From Torreya grandis (Eukaryota > Streptophyta > Pinopsida > Cupressales > Taxaceae), in the NCBI GenBank assembly GCA_037957365.1, contig JARHVA010003528.1:720001-784000 (forward strand): a stretch of DNA of 64,000 nt, in the 5' to 3' direction. The notes beneath the pieces were generated by a model that saw nothing but the letters and a program-made list of their open reading frames with translations, ran no database searches and was not told where the DNA came from. Of the stretch, positions 12,300 through 24,994 are shown piece by piece (within the stretch, counting starts at the first letter, position 1; each line of letters starts with the position of its first letter). Position numbers and translations under genes: made by a program.

Positions 12300-13440
12300 T
12301 TCTTATCCCTACCAACATTATTATCTTTCTAATTTTATTTTAGGACTAGATCATTGACCTCTAATTCTCTAGATTGTATCTTCTTGAAATATTTGCCTTT
12401 TAATTTATTCTAATATGCCCTTAAATCATTAAGGGCCCATTGATTTTTTTCATCTAGAAGCTATAATTCCAATAGTCTTTCTTGTTGACAATTGTGATCA
12501 GTGATAATGCCCCTTAATGAGATTCATATGGAGGGGAGTTATACTTCAACATGAAAGATAGCTTTAGTCCCATATACTAAAGAATATGAAGTGGCCCCAG
12601 TAGGTGTTCAAACACTTGTTCGATAAGACCAAATTACATTATATAATTATAGGTGTTAATTATTTCTTACCTCATTGACATTTTTCTTGAAAATATTAAT
12701 ATGGGTCTTATTTTTTGTTTTAACCTACTCATTCTCTTGGGAGTAGTAAGTGGAATAAAAAAGCTACTCGATGTGATACTACTGGCATAAGACTTTGACT
12801 TCCTAATTTTTAAATGACTTATTGTTATCATAGATGATGTAGGTAGGAATGAAAAAATGGAAAATTATTTGATTGAGAATGAATTTAGAAATTTGATGAC
12901 AGTATAAGTAAGTGGCATTACTTCTATCTATTTAGTGAAATAATCCATTGCTATAATGATAAACTTGTGACCATCAGAAGACATAGGATTTATCTTGCCA
13001 ATCAAATCAAGTCCCCATATAGAGAAGGGCCATATAATCATTATGGGATATAATTATTATGCAGGTGAATAGATAAGATTACCATGATGTTGACATGTTA
13101 CATACTAGTAAGAGTCTTGTTTTATGGTAGGCCAATAATATCTAATCTAGATTAATTTCTTGGCTAAGGCCATGCCACTAATGTGATTTCTATAAATACC
13201 ACCATAGACCTCCTTGATCATGAGAGAGGCCTCTTATGAGGTCAGACATCTTAGAAAAAACTCGTCATAACATCTATGATAGAGCACGCTACAAAGGATT
13301 GTGTAATGGGAGGAATGGTGGATGAAGGCCTTTCACTGATGTTGATTAAGGTTAGGTGGTAAGATGTTACCATGGAGGTAATTATAAATGTCAGGGTACC
13401 AAGTAAGACTAAGATTAGGGATTTGATCCAAAAATAGGTA
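12300..13440 (-). pseudogene. Integrase of element 1, broken
   Basis: In minus-strand order there is a pre-integrase stretch (DIYNYLHGNILPPNLN), then a decayed HHCC zinc region with KEVYGGIYRNHISGMALAKK and YYWPTIKQD (about 13,060-13,420). The catalytic core follows with GLDLIGKINP (first Asp kept) and IIYDNNKSF (second Asp kept). The third catalytic residue, normally Glu in a Q-V-E-A-like motif, is Lys (VKTKNK, near 12,715). Integrase inserts retrotransposon cDNA into the genome; this copy cannot be active. Several stops and frameshifts occur. It lies directly downstream of the RNase H region in gene order, with an unexplained block of about 1.5 kb between them. Confidence 0.8.
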
Positions 13441-13444
13441 GATT

Positions 13445-14995
13445 TCCTACTCTAAAGTTTTTTACTTTTTGGATCCTTATAGGTGGATTAGTTTTAATGC
13501 TAAAATTTAACTATAGAAATATGATCAACTAAAAATAATGTAATACAAGTAATAATGAACAGTGCACATAAGTTGATAATAGATTTCAATAGATGCCTAC
13601 ATCTCTAGGTTATCTAAACAATGAATTGATTCATTATAAAAACCTATTTGCAAGTAAAAATTTAAAACTTATAAAACTATAATGAATCCATCACAAACTC
13701 AAGTGCTAATAAGTCCTACAGAGACCAAGAATAGCCTTGGAAGGCTTGCACAATGTTCTAACATAGCCTCCCTACTTCACATCTTCCTATTGACTTCTCT
13801 ACTATACGGCCTCAAAAATCCTCTACATAGAGCTAAGTTAGAATAGGCATCAATCATTGGCTCCATAAAATGACCATTCTCCATGGCCTCCAAGTAGTGT
13901 TAACTCCTTCAATAGAGATATTATTACAATAATTATATTAATAACACCCTATGAATAATAGAGAATCAGAGTTTTTTAATCCCATATAATAATCCTTCAA
14001 TTCCCCAAAACCTTAGAATGGAAGAGTTGCAATGCAAGTGAGAGCTTGATTATCAAATACTTAAAATGTAATTAAGAGCTTAGATTTCTCTTGAAATGGG
14101 TTTAGAAATGAGGTTTATGGGTTTATATAATTTTTCAAAACCCATTAATTATGTATTTCTTAATTATCCATCCCCATGTACATGTCTTTATTTAAGAGTT
14201 TTAGACTTATCTCTCAAAATGGGGCATGGCAAGTTGATTAGGGTCAATGGGTCAAACCACCCTTCATATCTTGCACTTTGGATAAACCTCCCATACATTT
14301 CTATGGGAGATATCCCACATTTATGAGAAAAGAGATAATCATGGAGTTAATCCCATTTCTCAAGCCTTAGGAAGTGGGATTTATCTAAAATCTTAGAGTT
14401 ATTATGGATACTCTGAATATGAGTTTTTCATTGGTCCACATGTCAAGAATCTATTGGACCATGTGCATGTCTAGTCACCATACCTACACATTTTTTCCTT
14501 GTTGCCTAAAAACGTTAAAGACCATAAATTATGCATACAGACTCATAATTGGTCCATTTAAAATGTGTCAAAAAGCTTGTGAAAGCTATACACCATGTAA
14601 CTAGTTCAAAAATGTTATAAGACCATCAAGTTTTCTAGTTTGACTATATTTGACCACGTATTGACCAAAATTTTACCAATGATAACTAGAGCATATGATG
14701 TCCCTTTTTGTATTCCAATAGTTCTCAGAAAGCTCTTGATGATCTCTACATAGTGGACTACATTTAAATAAAACTAGGGAAAATCTGAAAATATCCTCTG
14801 GATCACACCTCCCTAATGAGAAGGATTTTTGTCTACCAAAAGTTTAAACATTCATTTTACCAGTACTGGATTTAGTTCTTTGAAATGCATAATCAATATT
14901 TTTATAGTTGATTTTATGGCCTCTAAAACTACTATTCCAATATGGGTAAGCTATACCATCATCAATTCACTATAAGAACATCACATAAAATGATC
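13445..14995. other. Unexplained block between RNase H and integrase of element 1
   Basis: This 1.5-kb stretch has no recognisable pol coding, although its position is inside pol. Its composition differs from the neighbours: fewer TAG/GATGG words, several TTGGTCCA-like and direct short motifs. Two short plus-strand open frames (14,096-14,326 and 14,404-14,604) match nothing I know. A solo LTR or other insertion is possible, but I could not define ends or a target duplication. Confidence 0.35.
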
Positions 14996-15639
14996 AATTT
15001 AAAAAAGACATCTCAATGTGAAAGAGACAAGTGTTCCATTGATTTGGTGAGCTACTAGTGAATAAACTATCTTGTATAGCATAGGGATACTATAATCTGT
15101 CTTTGTCACTAGTTACATTCCAAAAATGGTGAATTACTTGTAACTACAAAATATCACTTGGTATAACTATAGATAAAAGGTTGCCCATGTATGGATTTTG
15201 AATTGCATCCCACACATTTTATCATCAAATATAATTTCATAACAAAGTCTACTTCAATTATAAGTATCAAGTAGGTATACTTAACATGTCCCAAACAACC
15301 TATGTATACTGTTTCTAACTTCATAATGGATTTAATTAAAATGTGAGAAAAACCAAGCATGATAAACTTGTCGTAAGATTCTCCTCATCTAGTTACTCTA
15401 AAAATATTCAAATCTGAAACATTTGATAATTTTCCTTTCATCAATCATAAAAAATCCAAAAGTTTCTTTGAAAAATTTACATGCTAATCTACAATTCCAA
15501 CTATACAAACATAAAAATAAAGAACTTATTACAAACCCATTTTATCAAATTATCCTATTTAGGTAGTTTTATTTCCTTAGTAAATATCTAAGCAAATTCA
15601 AGATCCTGATGATCTCTACATTATGTTTTACCAGGAGGG

Positions 15640-16560
15640 CACCTATTTCACAAGGAGTTGCAAATATATATAAGAGCAAGGGCCTTCCCATGACAAGGGG
15701 TTATAACATAGGTGGATTTTCCAAGTAATACTTAAGATTATTGAAGGCCTTTTAGCATGTAGAGTTCCAATTAAAAGTGGTCCACTTCTTTAAAAAATGA
15801 GTGAAGGGGTGTTATTTATCCATGAGTTGAGAGATAAATCACTGAATAGCTTTTGATTTTCCATGAAGATTCCTAAGTTGCTTCAGATTGTGAGGAGGAG
15901 GAATTGCCATAATTTTTTTAACTCTGTTCAAGTCCACTTCTATGCCTCTCCTAGAAACTATGAATCCTAATAACTTTCCTAAGGTAACACTAAATACACA
16001 TTTTTGGGGATTTAATCTAAATTTATACTCTCATAACCACTCAAATATTCTTATTAACACTAAATAATGTTATGATCTGAGTTAGGACTTCCCTAGGATG
16101 TCATCCATGTAATATTGAATTATATCATGCATCATGTCATGGAAAATAGTTAGCATTGCCCATTGGTAAGTAGCACCCACATTTTTGAGGCTAAAGGGCA
16201 TGAACTAAGAACAAAATGTCCCCCATGGAGTGATGAAAGCTCTTTTATGCTAATCTTCAAGCATGATTTTTATTTGATTGTGGCCCGAGAAACCATATGT
16301 GAGAGATAACATTTCATATCCTACTATTGAATGCATGATCATATCATTTTTCCAAAGAGGGAAGTCATATTTGGTACATGCCTTATTAATGTCTTGTAAT
16401 TCAATGCAAATCTATATTATTCCTTATGGCCTAGCCATAGGAACAATATTGGAGATCTAATTAGACTAATCAATGGGTCAGATGGAGCTAGCTTCCAAGA
16501 ATTTTTGTAATTCCTCCTTAACAAATAGGGCCACTCTGGGGTACATTTTCCATAATTTTT
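15640..16560 (-). pseudogene. Reverse transcriptase core, copy A of element 1
   Basis: Minus-strand reading gives decayed Ty3/gypsy RT. The fingers/palm region lies at about 16,100-16,450. The catalytic box reads YYMDDILGKS near 16,095-16,125, with both Asp residues kept. The thumb and connection follow toward 15,640, including GRPLLLYI and IGALLVKHN, which resemble the start of the RT-linked RNase H. Stops and frameshifts interrupt it. It is the downstream member of the tandem duplication. Confidence 0.75.
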
Positions 16561-17261
16561 TATTAATCATTTAAGCATTAGGATACATCAGTTTAAAAAA
16601 AGACATCTCAATGTCAAAGAGACAAGTGTTCAATTGATTCGGTGATCTAACAGTGAATAAGCTATCTTGTATAGTGTGGGGATACTAGAATTTGTATTTG
16701 TCACTAGTTGCATTCCCAAAATGGTGAACTACTTGTAACTACAAAATATCACTTGGTAAAACTATAGATAAAATGTTACCCATGTATGGGTCTTGAACTG
16801 CATCCCACACATTTAATCATTAGATGCAATTTCATAAAAAAAATCTACTTCAATTATAAGTATCAAGTAGGTACACTTAACATGTCCCAAACAACCTATG
16901 TATATTTTTGTTAACTTCATAATGGAGTTAATTAAAATGTGAGAAAAACCAAGCATGATAAACTTATCATAATATTCTCCTCATCTAGTTACTCTAAAAA
17001 TATTCAAAGCTAAAACATTTGATAATTTTCCTTTCATCAATCATCAAAAATCTAAAAGATGCTTTGAAAAATTTACATGCTAATATACAATTCCAACTAT
17101 GTAAACATAAAACTAAGGAACTTATTACCAACCCATTTTATCAAATTATCCTATTTAGGTGGTTTTATTTCCTTAGTAAATACCTAGGCAAATTCAAGCT
17201 CTTGATGATCTCTACATTATGTTTTTCCAGGAGGGCACCTATTTCATAAAGACTTGCATAC

Positions 17262-17284
17262 ACACACACACACACACACACACA
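17262..17284. repeat. Short (CA)n microsatellite in segment B only
   Basis: CA dinucleotides about 23 bp long, absent from the matching place in segment A (about 15,660). The repeat therefore arose or expanded after the duplication. Confidence 0.9.
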
Positions 17285-17689
17285 TATGTAAAAGAGCAAG
17301 GGTCTTCCCATGACAAGGGGTTATAACATAGGTGGATTTTCCAAGTACTACTTGAGATTATTGAAGGCCTTTTAGCACTTAGAGTTCTAATTTAAAGTGG
17401 TCCACTTCTTTAAGATATGAGTGAAGGGGTGGTATTTATCCATGAGTTGAGAGATAAATCATTTAATGGCTTGTGACTTTCCTTAAAGACTCCTAAGTTT
17501 CTTCAGATTATGAGGAAGCATTTCCATAATTTATTTACCTCTATTCAAGTCCACTTATATGCCTCTCCTAGAAACTATAAATCCTAATAACTTTCCTAAG
17601 GTAACACTAAATACAATTTTTTTGGGATCTAATCTAACTTTATAATCTCATAACCACTCAAATATTCTTATTCAGACTACATGATGTTA

Positions 17690-18420
17690 TGATCTGAGTT
17701 AGGACTTCCCTAGGATGTCATCCATGTAATCTTCAATTATATCATGCATCATGTCATGGAAAATAGTTATCATTTCCCATTGGTAAGTAGCACCCACATT
17801 TTTGAGGGTGAAGGGCATGAAATGAGAACAAAATGTTCCACATGAAGTGATGTAATCTCTTTTATGTTGATCTTCAAGCATGATTTTTATTTGATTGTGG
17901 CCTGAGAAACCATCTGTGAGAGATAACAATTCATATCCTAATATTGAATCCATGATCATATCATTTTTCAAAAGAGGAAATTCATCTTTGGTACATTCCT
18001 TATTAATGTCTTGGAATTCCATGAAAATATAAATTATTCCTTGTGGCCTAGCCATAGGAAAAATATTGGATATCCAATTGGACTAATTGATGGGTCAGAT
18101 GGAGATAACTTCCAAGAATTTTTGTAATTCCTTATTAACCAATAAGGCCACTTTGGGGTACATTTTCCATAATTTTTTCTTGATCATTTTAGCATTAGGA
18201 TACACAACCAAATGGTGTAATACTATGTAGGGATCAAGCCCATGCATGTCATAATATCACAATGTAAAAACATCTATGAACTCTTTAAGAAACTCAATAA
18301 TAATCTAACATTATTTAGGTATTAGAGTTGTCCCTAGTTTGATAATTTTTGGATTTTTTTTAGTTCTAATGTTAAATTCAATCACCTCCTCAATGAGATA
18401 GGGTGACTAATATTGGAGAT
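17690..18420 (-). pseudogene. Reverse transcriptase, copy B of element 1
   Basis: An open stretch at 17,699-18,055 (118 codons) is typical gypsy RT. It shows FQDINKECTKDEFPL, LLSLTDGFSGHNQIKI, a CGTFCSHFMPF segment, then HDMMHDIIEDYMDDILGKS with the catalytic YMDD box intact. Upstream (18,060-18,420) the N-terminal linker with a PNAKMIKKKLWKM-like segment is readable across stops. RT copies the element RNA into DNA. The usual plant gypsy box is Y-V/I-D-D, so Met is a one-step change. This is the upstream, more complete RT copy of the pair. Confidence 0.85.
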
Positions 18421-19439
18421 AATGGGGTAATTACTAATATGGGATATCTGAAGTGAAACCACTTGAGACCTTCATGTTTATTTCCATATATTCTTCTGAT
18501 TCTAGTGAGACATGGGAAAATTCTTTTGGATTTAGAAGTGGCTCTTCTTCTTCAACTTTCTCTTCTTCATTTTTGTTAAGGGGATTCTATTATTCCCAAA
18601 AATAATCTGATTTACAAAGGTTGACAGAAAACCCTTTCGATAAAAAATCCTTTCTTATGATGATTGGAAGGCATGAAATATTGCACTCCCAAGAATTGTA
18701 AAACTACATCATCATTTTGAAATGTATCAAAAGATGGATCCTAATGTTGATCCTAGTTAGTTAAAGAGGGATAGTTGAGGGATATGTTGATGGTGGAAAT
18801 AGTGGTGTCAAGGAAAAAGTTTGTGGTAGTAAGCTCCTAAAAGTGACTATAAATGGAACCCATCTCAATTTATTTATCAAAGAGAGACTCTTCAGTGATT
18901 AAAGCAGTATCTACAATAATATTGTTTAAGTCATCATCAAATAGTTTTTACCCTAAACCAAGATATTTTGGATTCTCTTAAACTATTATGTGTTCAAACC
19001 TACCTTTTTTGTGTCTCCCTAGTCCTTTCCATTGATAATGCATGTTATGTAACATTTTTTGGATGCAAGGGTGTCTCTTTATAGAAGATGTGAGGGCCCC
19101 AACTTCTAAAATAAACCATAATTCATCTTATTAATCAATATACTCTTTGGATAATATTCATGCACTAGAGAAGGCCATTGGTCCAAACTAATATTTGATA
19201 GGATTGGTATTTTGCATAGTTGGGGACCCATAACTACACTAGGAAAGTGGCAAGTCACTCACACAAAATGTTTTATATTCATACTCCCCATAACCTATGG
19301 ATGTGATTTTTAAATGAGTGACTTTAGGTAGTGGATCTGAAGTAGGTTCAATATTTTTGGGGCATATATAATTATTATTTGTTGGACTTAATATGTAATT
19401 GTCTATGTTAGGATAATGATAGGAAGACAAGGATTGATC

Positions 19440-19900
19440 TATTTAGCAACTAGAAAAATAATCAATTTCCCAAAGAATGGTGACTTCCATGCCTGAGTGT
19501 GGGAATTTCAAAATTTAATGTAGGCTAAATGGGACAATTTTCATCTCATAGATATAGAAACATCTTATCATCATATTATAGGGTAATTCAAGATCTACAA
19601 CATGAAGTAGGGTTTGATGTACCATAGGTCTAATGGTAATGGGAAGATAGATAGTTCCTATAGATGGCCATTCATTATCATCATATGATTTGATCATAAT
19701 CAAAGTAAGCCCTAAAGAAGCTTCTGAATACCCCAATTTCTTCAAGAAATCTAGATTACATAAATTTAATGATGACCCTTTATCTATGAGTACTTAGGGA
19801 ATATGATGGTGGGATATAGAGACTTTGATGAATAATGGATAATTATGATGGGTACCAATCAGAGGCATGTATTGGTAACCAAAGGTAATTTGTTAAGAAG
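19440..19900 (-). pseudogene. Aspartic protease region of element 1
   Basis: Minus-strand reading gives NYPLFIKVSISHHHIP followed by VLIDKGSSLNL, the retropepsin active-site motif (usually D-N/T/S-G). The catalytic Asp is kept, with Lys in place of the usual next residue. Downstream, LELPYNMM and a degraded LLGRPWIH-like segment (RCFYIYEMKIVPFSLH) match the protease-RT linker of Tat elements. The 76-codon open stretch 19,515-19,745 lies in this region. Protease cuts the gag-pol polyprotein. Confidence 0.75.
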
Positions 19901-20329
19901 GGGATAAATGTCCTACTAATTCCTAGAATTGATTTGTGTCAATATCACTAGGGACCTTGAGGTCATTTAAAACTTGGTTGATTATTTCTTGATGTAAAGG
20001 GGATGTTTTGAGAAGTTACATTAATGAGATTTAAGTGGGTGTCTTCTCAATTTGTTGAATTATATCATAAGACTTATTATAAAATACTAGAAATTTCTTA
20101 GAAATATTCCCCTTTTGAGTTGTAGAGGTAGATGGGTCCTTTGGGGATACCCCAAGAACTATGATTTTACTATGTTTGGTAGTAACCACAAAATCAATAG
20201 TGGCCCAGTCAATTTTTAATATGGTGGATGGTGGTGGAGTGGGCTCTTGGGGGATATGGATTTTAATGGTGTTAATGTATTGATGCGGCATGATGTGATA
20301 GTCAATGTGATTAAAATAGGAGTCCTAAC

Positions 20330-21420
20330 CCTAGTCTCTTGGTAGCTTCCTACTTCTTTGATCATGCTTAGTTAGGGGGTCCTAATAAATGCCTAGTTAC
20401 TTATTCTTGGATTGATTTGAAGTACTCTCCCCTTCTATCTCAATATCACATCTTTCAATTAGGTCCTAAATATAGTGCTTTAATTACATACACCATTCTA
20501 TATCATGACCTTTGACCCTTTGATATTTTAAAAATTCATCCTCATGGTACTAATAAGGTCAAGGTTGATGATTATCCAAAGGTCTGATTTCAAGAAGAGT
20601 GATCATGTTAGTAGTAATTAATTATTGAAGGATTATTTAAATGGGTAATCCCAATATGGTGAGAGGTCTTTTTCTAGTTCAAATCTTTGGTTTACCTTGT
20701 AGCACTCAAATAGAGGAGACATTCTATTGATTTATGGGGTTTCTCTTTTGTACTATTTACACATGTTATTATTTAGAATATGTTACCCCATCTCCCACAA
20801 TATTCTTATTTTTTTGAATATTTTTGAATTTCCAAAAAAAGAATTATCTTGATTTTTATTGTGTTCATTTTGGGAATATAAATTAATTGTTCCATTTTCA
20901 ATAAGTGTTTTCTTAATTTGCATCCCCTTCTTAATTATTTCATAAATTTTTTTAACATATTAAAGTTTTAACTGGTATTTTAACTTAGTGTTAAGATTAT
21001 CAACAAATAATTTGTCTATCTCTTTTTAGGTACCATACATTAAAGGTAGCTTTTTAAGCTTCTCCATATTTGCAAGAAAGATGTCAAGGTTTCCTAATTT
21101 CTTTGTTTAGTATTAAATAGGTCTATAATAAAAACATCATGTTCAATATTGAATGAAAAATGTTTGACAAATTTTTTAGTTAATTCTATAAAGCTAGATA
21201 TATACCCCTTTGGTAGGTGCATAAACCATTATAGGGTTGGTATAGTAATTATTTTTGATAAAAGTCTCAATATATAGGCATCTTCATATGCTACTTCTTG
21301 ATAAGCCACATAAAACTATTGTACATGGTCTTGGGGATCACCTTTCCCTCTATAATTTTCAAATTTAGGTACTTCTAAGTATGTTAGAAAAGGTATTTGT
21401 AAGGTGCTCATGTCCAAGGG
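20330..21420 (-). pseudogene. gag of element 1, broken
   Basis: The capsid-like core reads on the minus strand at about 20,950-21,400. It shows a KFENYRGKGDPQDHV segment, an ELTKKFVKHFSFNIE segment and a TLTSFLQIWRSL segment, all typical of Tat gag. A degraded zinc-knuckle (HRVKGHDIEWC-like, with the first Cys and one His lost) lies near 20,470-20,540 and is followed by an acidic tail. Gag forms the particle that packages the RNA. Stops and frameshifts are frequent. It lies between the 5' untranslated region and protease. Confidence 0.75.
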
Positions 21421-24196
21421 AGAAGAGAAAAAATATTCATATTTTTATTTTAGTGCTTTTGAGCATGGTTCTATTTATTAGAGAGTTTCCTTCATCACTT
21501 TCCATTCTTGTGTGAATGTGGGGTTTCTAAGGGGATTGGTAGTTTGATCATTTCATAGGGGTGTAACATGTTATTCTTCAAATTATTGGTCCACACCTTC
21601 TTATTTGGGTACTTGATTGGTTTCTATATGTTGATGTGGTGGATTAGTCTAGGGAGAGGGGTGGAATGTGTTGTAAAAGGCTACACTCAAATTTTGAGGG
21701 TAGTGTACATCCCATTTCAATGGCTTAAGATAGAACTTGATCATGGTTTTTAGTCAATTAAATTCCTAACCTCATCATTATAGAGTTGATTTAATTGTTC
21801 ATATTATCCTCTAAGGGTATGCATATCAATTTATGTATCATCATGATCCTCAGTTAGATCACCTAGATTCCCCATTGGATCATTGTCTTGGTTGCAAGCT
21901 TGTCCTATCCTGAGTTGGGCACAGATTTGGATCACCATTTTGGATGATGGAAATATATATGTGATGAGGTGTGATTGGTGATGTGGAAGTTTTTAATACT
22001 AACTTAGTCTATAAATCAAATCCAATAGTGGTTAAAGAAGGTGATGTGATGATTTTTAGAAAGGGATGGGATGACTATGAATTTCCAAAAGACAAAGCCT
22101 AATAAGAGTCCAATCTAGCAAGAATAAAAGGGGTTGATGGGATCAAATACCTTTTACATTAGCAAAGTGATAACTGGATGGGTGTTAGGTGAAGAAGGCA
22201 CTTGACAGGGAAAAGTGATAGGTACTAGATTAAAATCTTGATAAGGTTATGTATATTAATAATACCTAGTTCAAAGTATTTGAAAAGTGATAATGAGGAT
22301 AAAAGAGATGGGTGACCACTATAACTTAATTCCAAGACTAAATATAATATTCAAGTGTGATGGGATAATATGAGATGGATGGGGTATGGAAGATAGAATA
22401 TATAGTATGGGATGATATGAGATGAATATGAGAGGAATGTAAGCTATAGGATAGGTATTATGTGGAATATAGATAAGATATGAGATATTAGTTGGGATAA
22501 GTAATAGAGGATATAAGATGGATAAGATGGATTATATAAGTTACATATGATAAGGATATACAATGGATGTTGAGGGGTATGGAAAATGTAATATGGTACT
22601 AAATGGGTGAATGATGTAGAATAGATATTAGATGTTGTCTAGGATAGGGATTGGAATATGTGGGATGAGTGAACAACACAATATGAGTAGATGGTATAGG
22701 ATGGATTTGGTTTAAGATTAGTGGGATGGATAGAGGTTATAAGATGAAATATTAGAGTGTAGAAAATATGATATGAGTGTAAGATGTAGGATGGATGTAG
22801 TTTGGAATGATGAGATGGGTATGGGATTAAGAATGGATCCTATAGTTATATAAGGTATTTAAACAAAAAGGGTATGGCTGACTCAACTTATGAATAACAC
22901 ATGTCTAACATAATGCTCAAACAACACACAAAGTGATAATTCCTAATCTAGTAAACTAAAAAGGGTGTGTAACCTGATGCTCAAATAATTTGATAGCTTC
23001 ATGGGTGAGGTTGTAGGTTGGTGACCCATTATAGAATCAACTGAACCATCTCAACCCAATCTATGCTTAATGTCTTCTTAGGATTTTATCCTACCTCCTA
23101 CATCAAAATAATTGTTATGGTCAAAATGTTCTATGTTAGGTTTTCACAAGGGTTTCTAGGGGAGTTCCTAATATATGTAAAGGTACAATAGGTCCCAAGT
23201 CCATATTAGATGCTATCTAACTACCATACATATTAGATCTTAACTACCCCACACTCCATGAAACCTTTTATAGGGAATTCCACTTAGGCACCTAACAATA
23301 GGTCTCTTAATTTTTATAATCCATTAGAACATGGAGTTTGGTCTAGTGCATGGTGATGAAATCCATGTCACTGACCCCTAATTACTTATTATATACATGG
23401 GGATAAATTCCATGTCACGTGTTATCCTAGACTTAAGAAAGGGTAACAAATAATCTAGCATAATTAATTTTACCTATTAATTACCTATGTGAGAAAAACA
23501 AAAGTATATACAATCAAATTACACACAACAAGTAAATATATACAAGAAGGGAGATTGAAATATTATTTTTTTGAACTCCTCCCACAAGCACAAGGTTATA
23601 AAATAAAATGGGTTGCCTATATCTTGATGGGTCCTACACAAAATGGTTAGTAGTTTAATTTTCCTACAAGACTGTAACTCCCCTGCAAAACTGTAGTTAC
23701 ATAATGTAAGATCATAAAAAAAAAATTAAAAACCACAAACCTAATGTGAAATAAATATTTTGAAGTTGAGATATTTTAATAGTTAGCTAACCATAATAGT
23801 TAACCTAAACAACCATGACTATTAATAAAAATCATAACAAACAAAGCAAAATCATAATTTTGAGAAATTTATAATCTATAGTTTTGCACAAAATAGATAA
23901 AATAATTAAATATGTCTAATAAAAGGAAATAATAATGAGATGACTTACATTTTAGAATGTTATAAATAAATAGGTTAACTTAAATCATTTTAGCTACTAA
24001 CTTATGACAATTTTCAAATTTTGAATTTTAAGTTTATGATAATTACAAATTTCCCTCAAATGGTATATATTTTGATATCCAACAAAATGATAAAGTATGT
24101 GATTCTAATGATTATAAAAAAGATTAGTTAAATGTATAAATTTGGACCCTATTTTTATTAAAATTCAAAATCATGACTTATAATCCAGCACTAAAA
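21421..24196 (-). other. 5' untranslated region of element 1
   Basis: No coding match. From about 22,330 to 22,850 the words GATGGGAT, GGATA and TATGAGATG recur, an eroded short tandem repeat. No clear primer-binding site is visible next to the 5' LTR at 24,196. The open frame at 21,568-21,753 (+) has no support. Confidence 0.55.
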
Positions 24197-24989
24197 TATA
24201 GCTTAAATTTTGGATTCAACTATTATTACTATTTTTAGTAATAAAAACCTAAAATCTAATCACATCAATAAGAGGGAATAAAAGAGATAAATAAAATTGT
24301 TAGGAGTGATCTTACCATCATTTTACCTCTTTATATCTCCTCTCCAAGATTTCCAAATGGATGTTTGATGCCAAATTTGATGGATGTTGGATTGCTTGTT
24401 GATGCTTGATAATGGCTTCTAATGGATAATTATGCTTAATAGTGACATTTGATAGATGCAAGAAGGTTGATTATGGATGCAAGATAGCACGGTAGATTCA
24501 AGATTTTATGTTCCAAGTTAGTTTTTATGGAAGGGGTGGCTTAGTTATATAGTAAGTGGAGGGAGAAATCAATTTCTCAAGTTTAATTTTGAGCCATTAA
24601 GATCAACACCTAGGATATTTCCAAGGATTTTAAAATTCCCTGGAAATATCTAGAATGGAAAATTCTAGAGGAGAAGGGGCTAAAATGGAGGAGATTTATA
24701 GAATCCTCCAATTCTAGAAATCTCCTATTAGGGTTTAAAGGTTTAGGAATATCTAGGAATAGGGTGGTAGATGAATAGGTAGAATAAATTGTATTTTTAA
24801 ATTGACAAGTGGCTCAAGGAGTGGGTAAATAGGTTTTATTAGTAGATTAATGATGGGATTAATTAGTTATGGGATGGAATAATGTTTATAAGATGTGAAA
24901 TGTTAGTTAATTAGCTAGAGAATATAGTTATTAGGTTAAATTAGTAGAATTAATGTAATTAATAGGGTTAGTTGATTTCAGTACATACA
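24197..24989 (-). repeat. 5' LTR of element 1
   Basis: This 793-bp repeat aligns with 4,366-5,166. On the minus strand it starts TGTATGTACTGAAATC and ends AAGCTATA, so the terminal CA has become TA. The outer flank is CCAAT. Confidence 0.85.
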
Positions 24990-24994
24990 CCAAT

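Larger units (their letters stand above)
14998..18206 (-). repeat. 1.6-kb tandem duplication of the RT/RNase H segment
   Basis: Segment A (about 14,998-16,590) and segment B (about 16,591-18,206) align end to end. Both begin TTTAAAAAA-GACATCTCAATG and end near TAGCATTAGGATACA. Each holds the same RT core and downstream region. B contains a CA microsatellite (17,262-17,284) where A has only a short AT stretch. The number of differences suggests an old duplication within one element rather than an assembly artefact. Confidence 0.88.
4366..24989 (-). mobile_element. Element 1: decayed Tat-type Ty3/gypsy LTR retrotransposon
   Basis: This is a 20.6-kb element read on the minus strand. Two direct repeats of about 0.8 kb (4,366-5,166 and 24,197-24,989) bound it and have TG...CA-type ends on the minus strand. 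The flanking 5-mers are CTAAT (4,361-4,365) and CCAAT (24,990-24,994), a target duplication with one C/T change. From high to low coordinate it holds gag, protease, RT/RNase H (duplicated) and integrase, then a PMD gene on the opposite strand, then the 3' LTR. Extra reading frames between pol and the 3' LTR, some antisense, are known for the Tat lineage (Ogre, Grande, Retand). Every gene is broken. The 5'-side primer-binding site is not recognisable. Confidence 0.85.
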
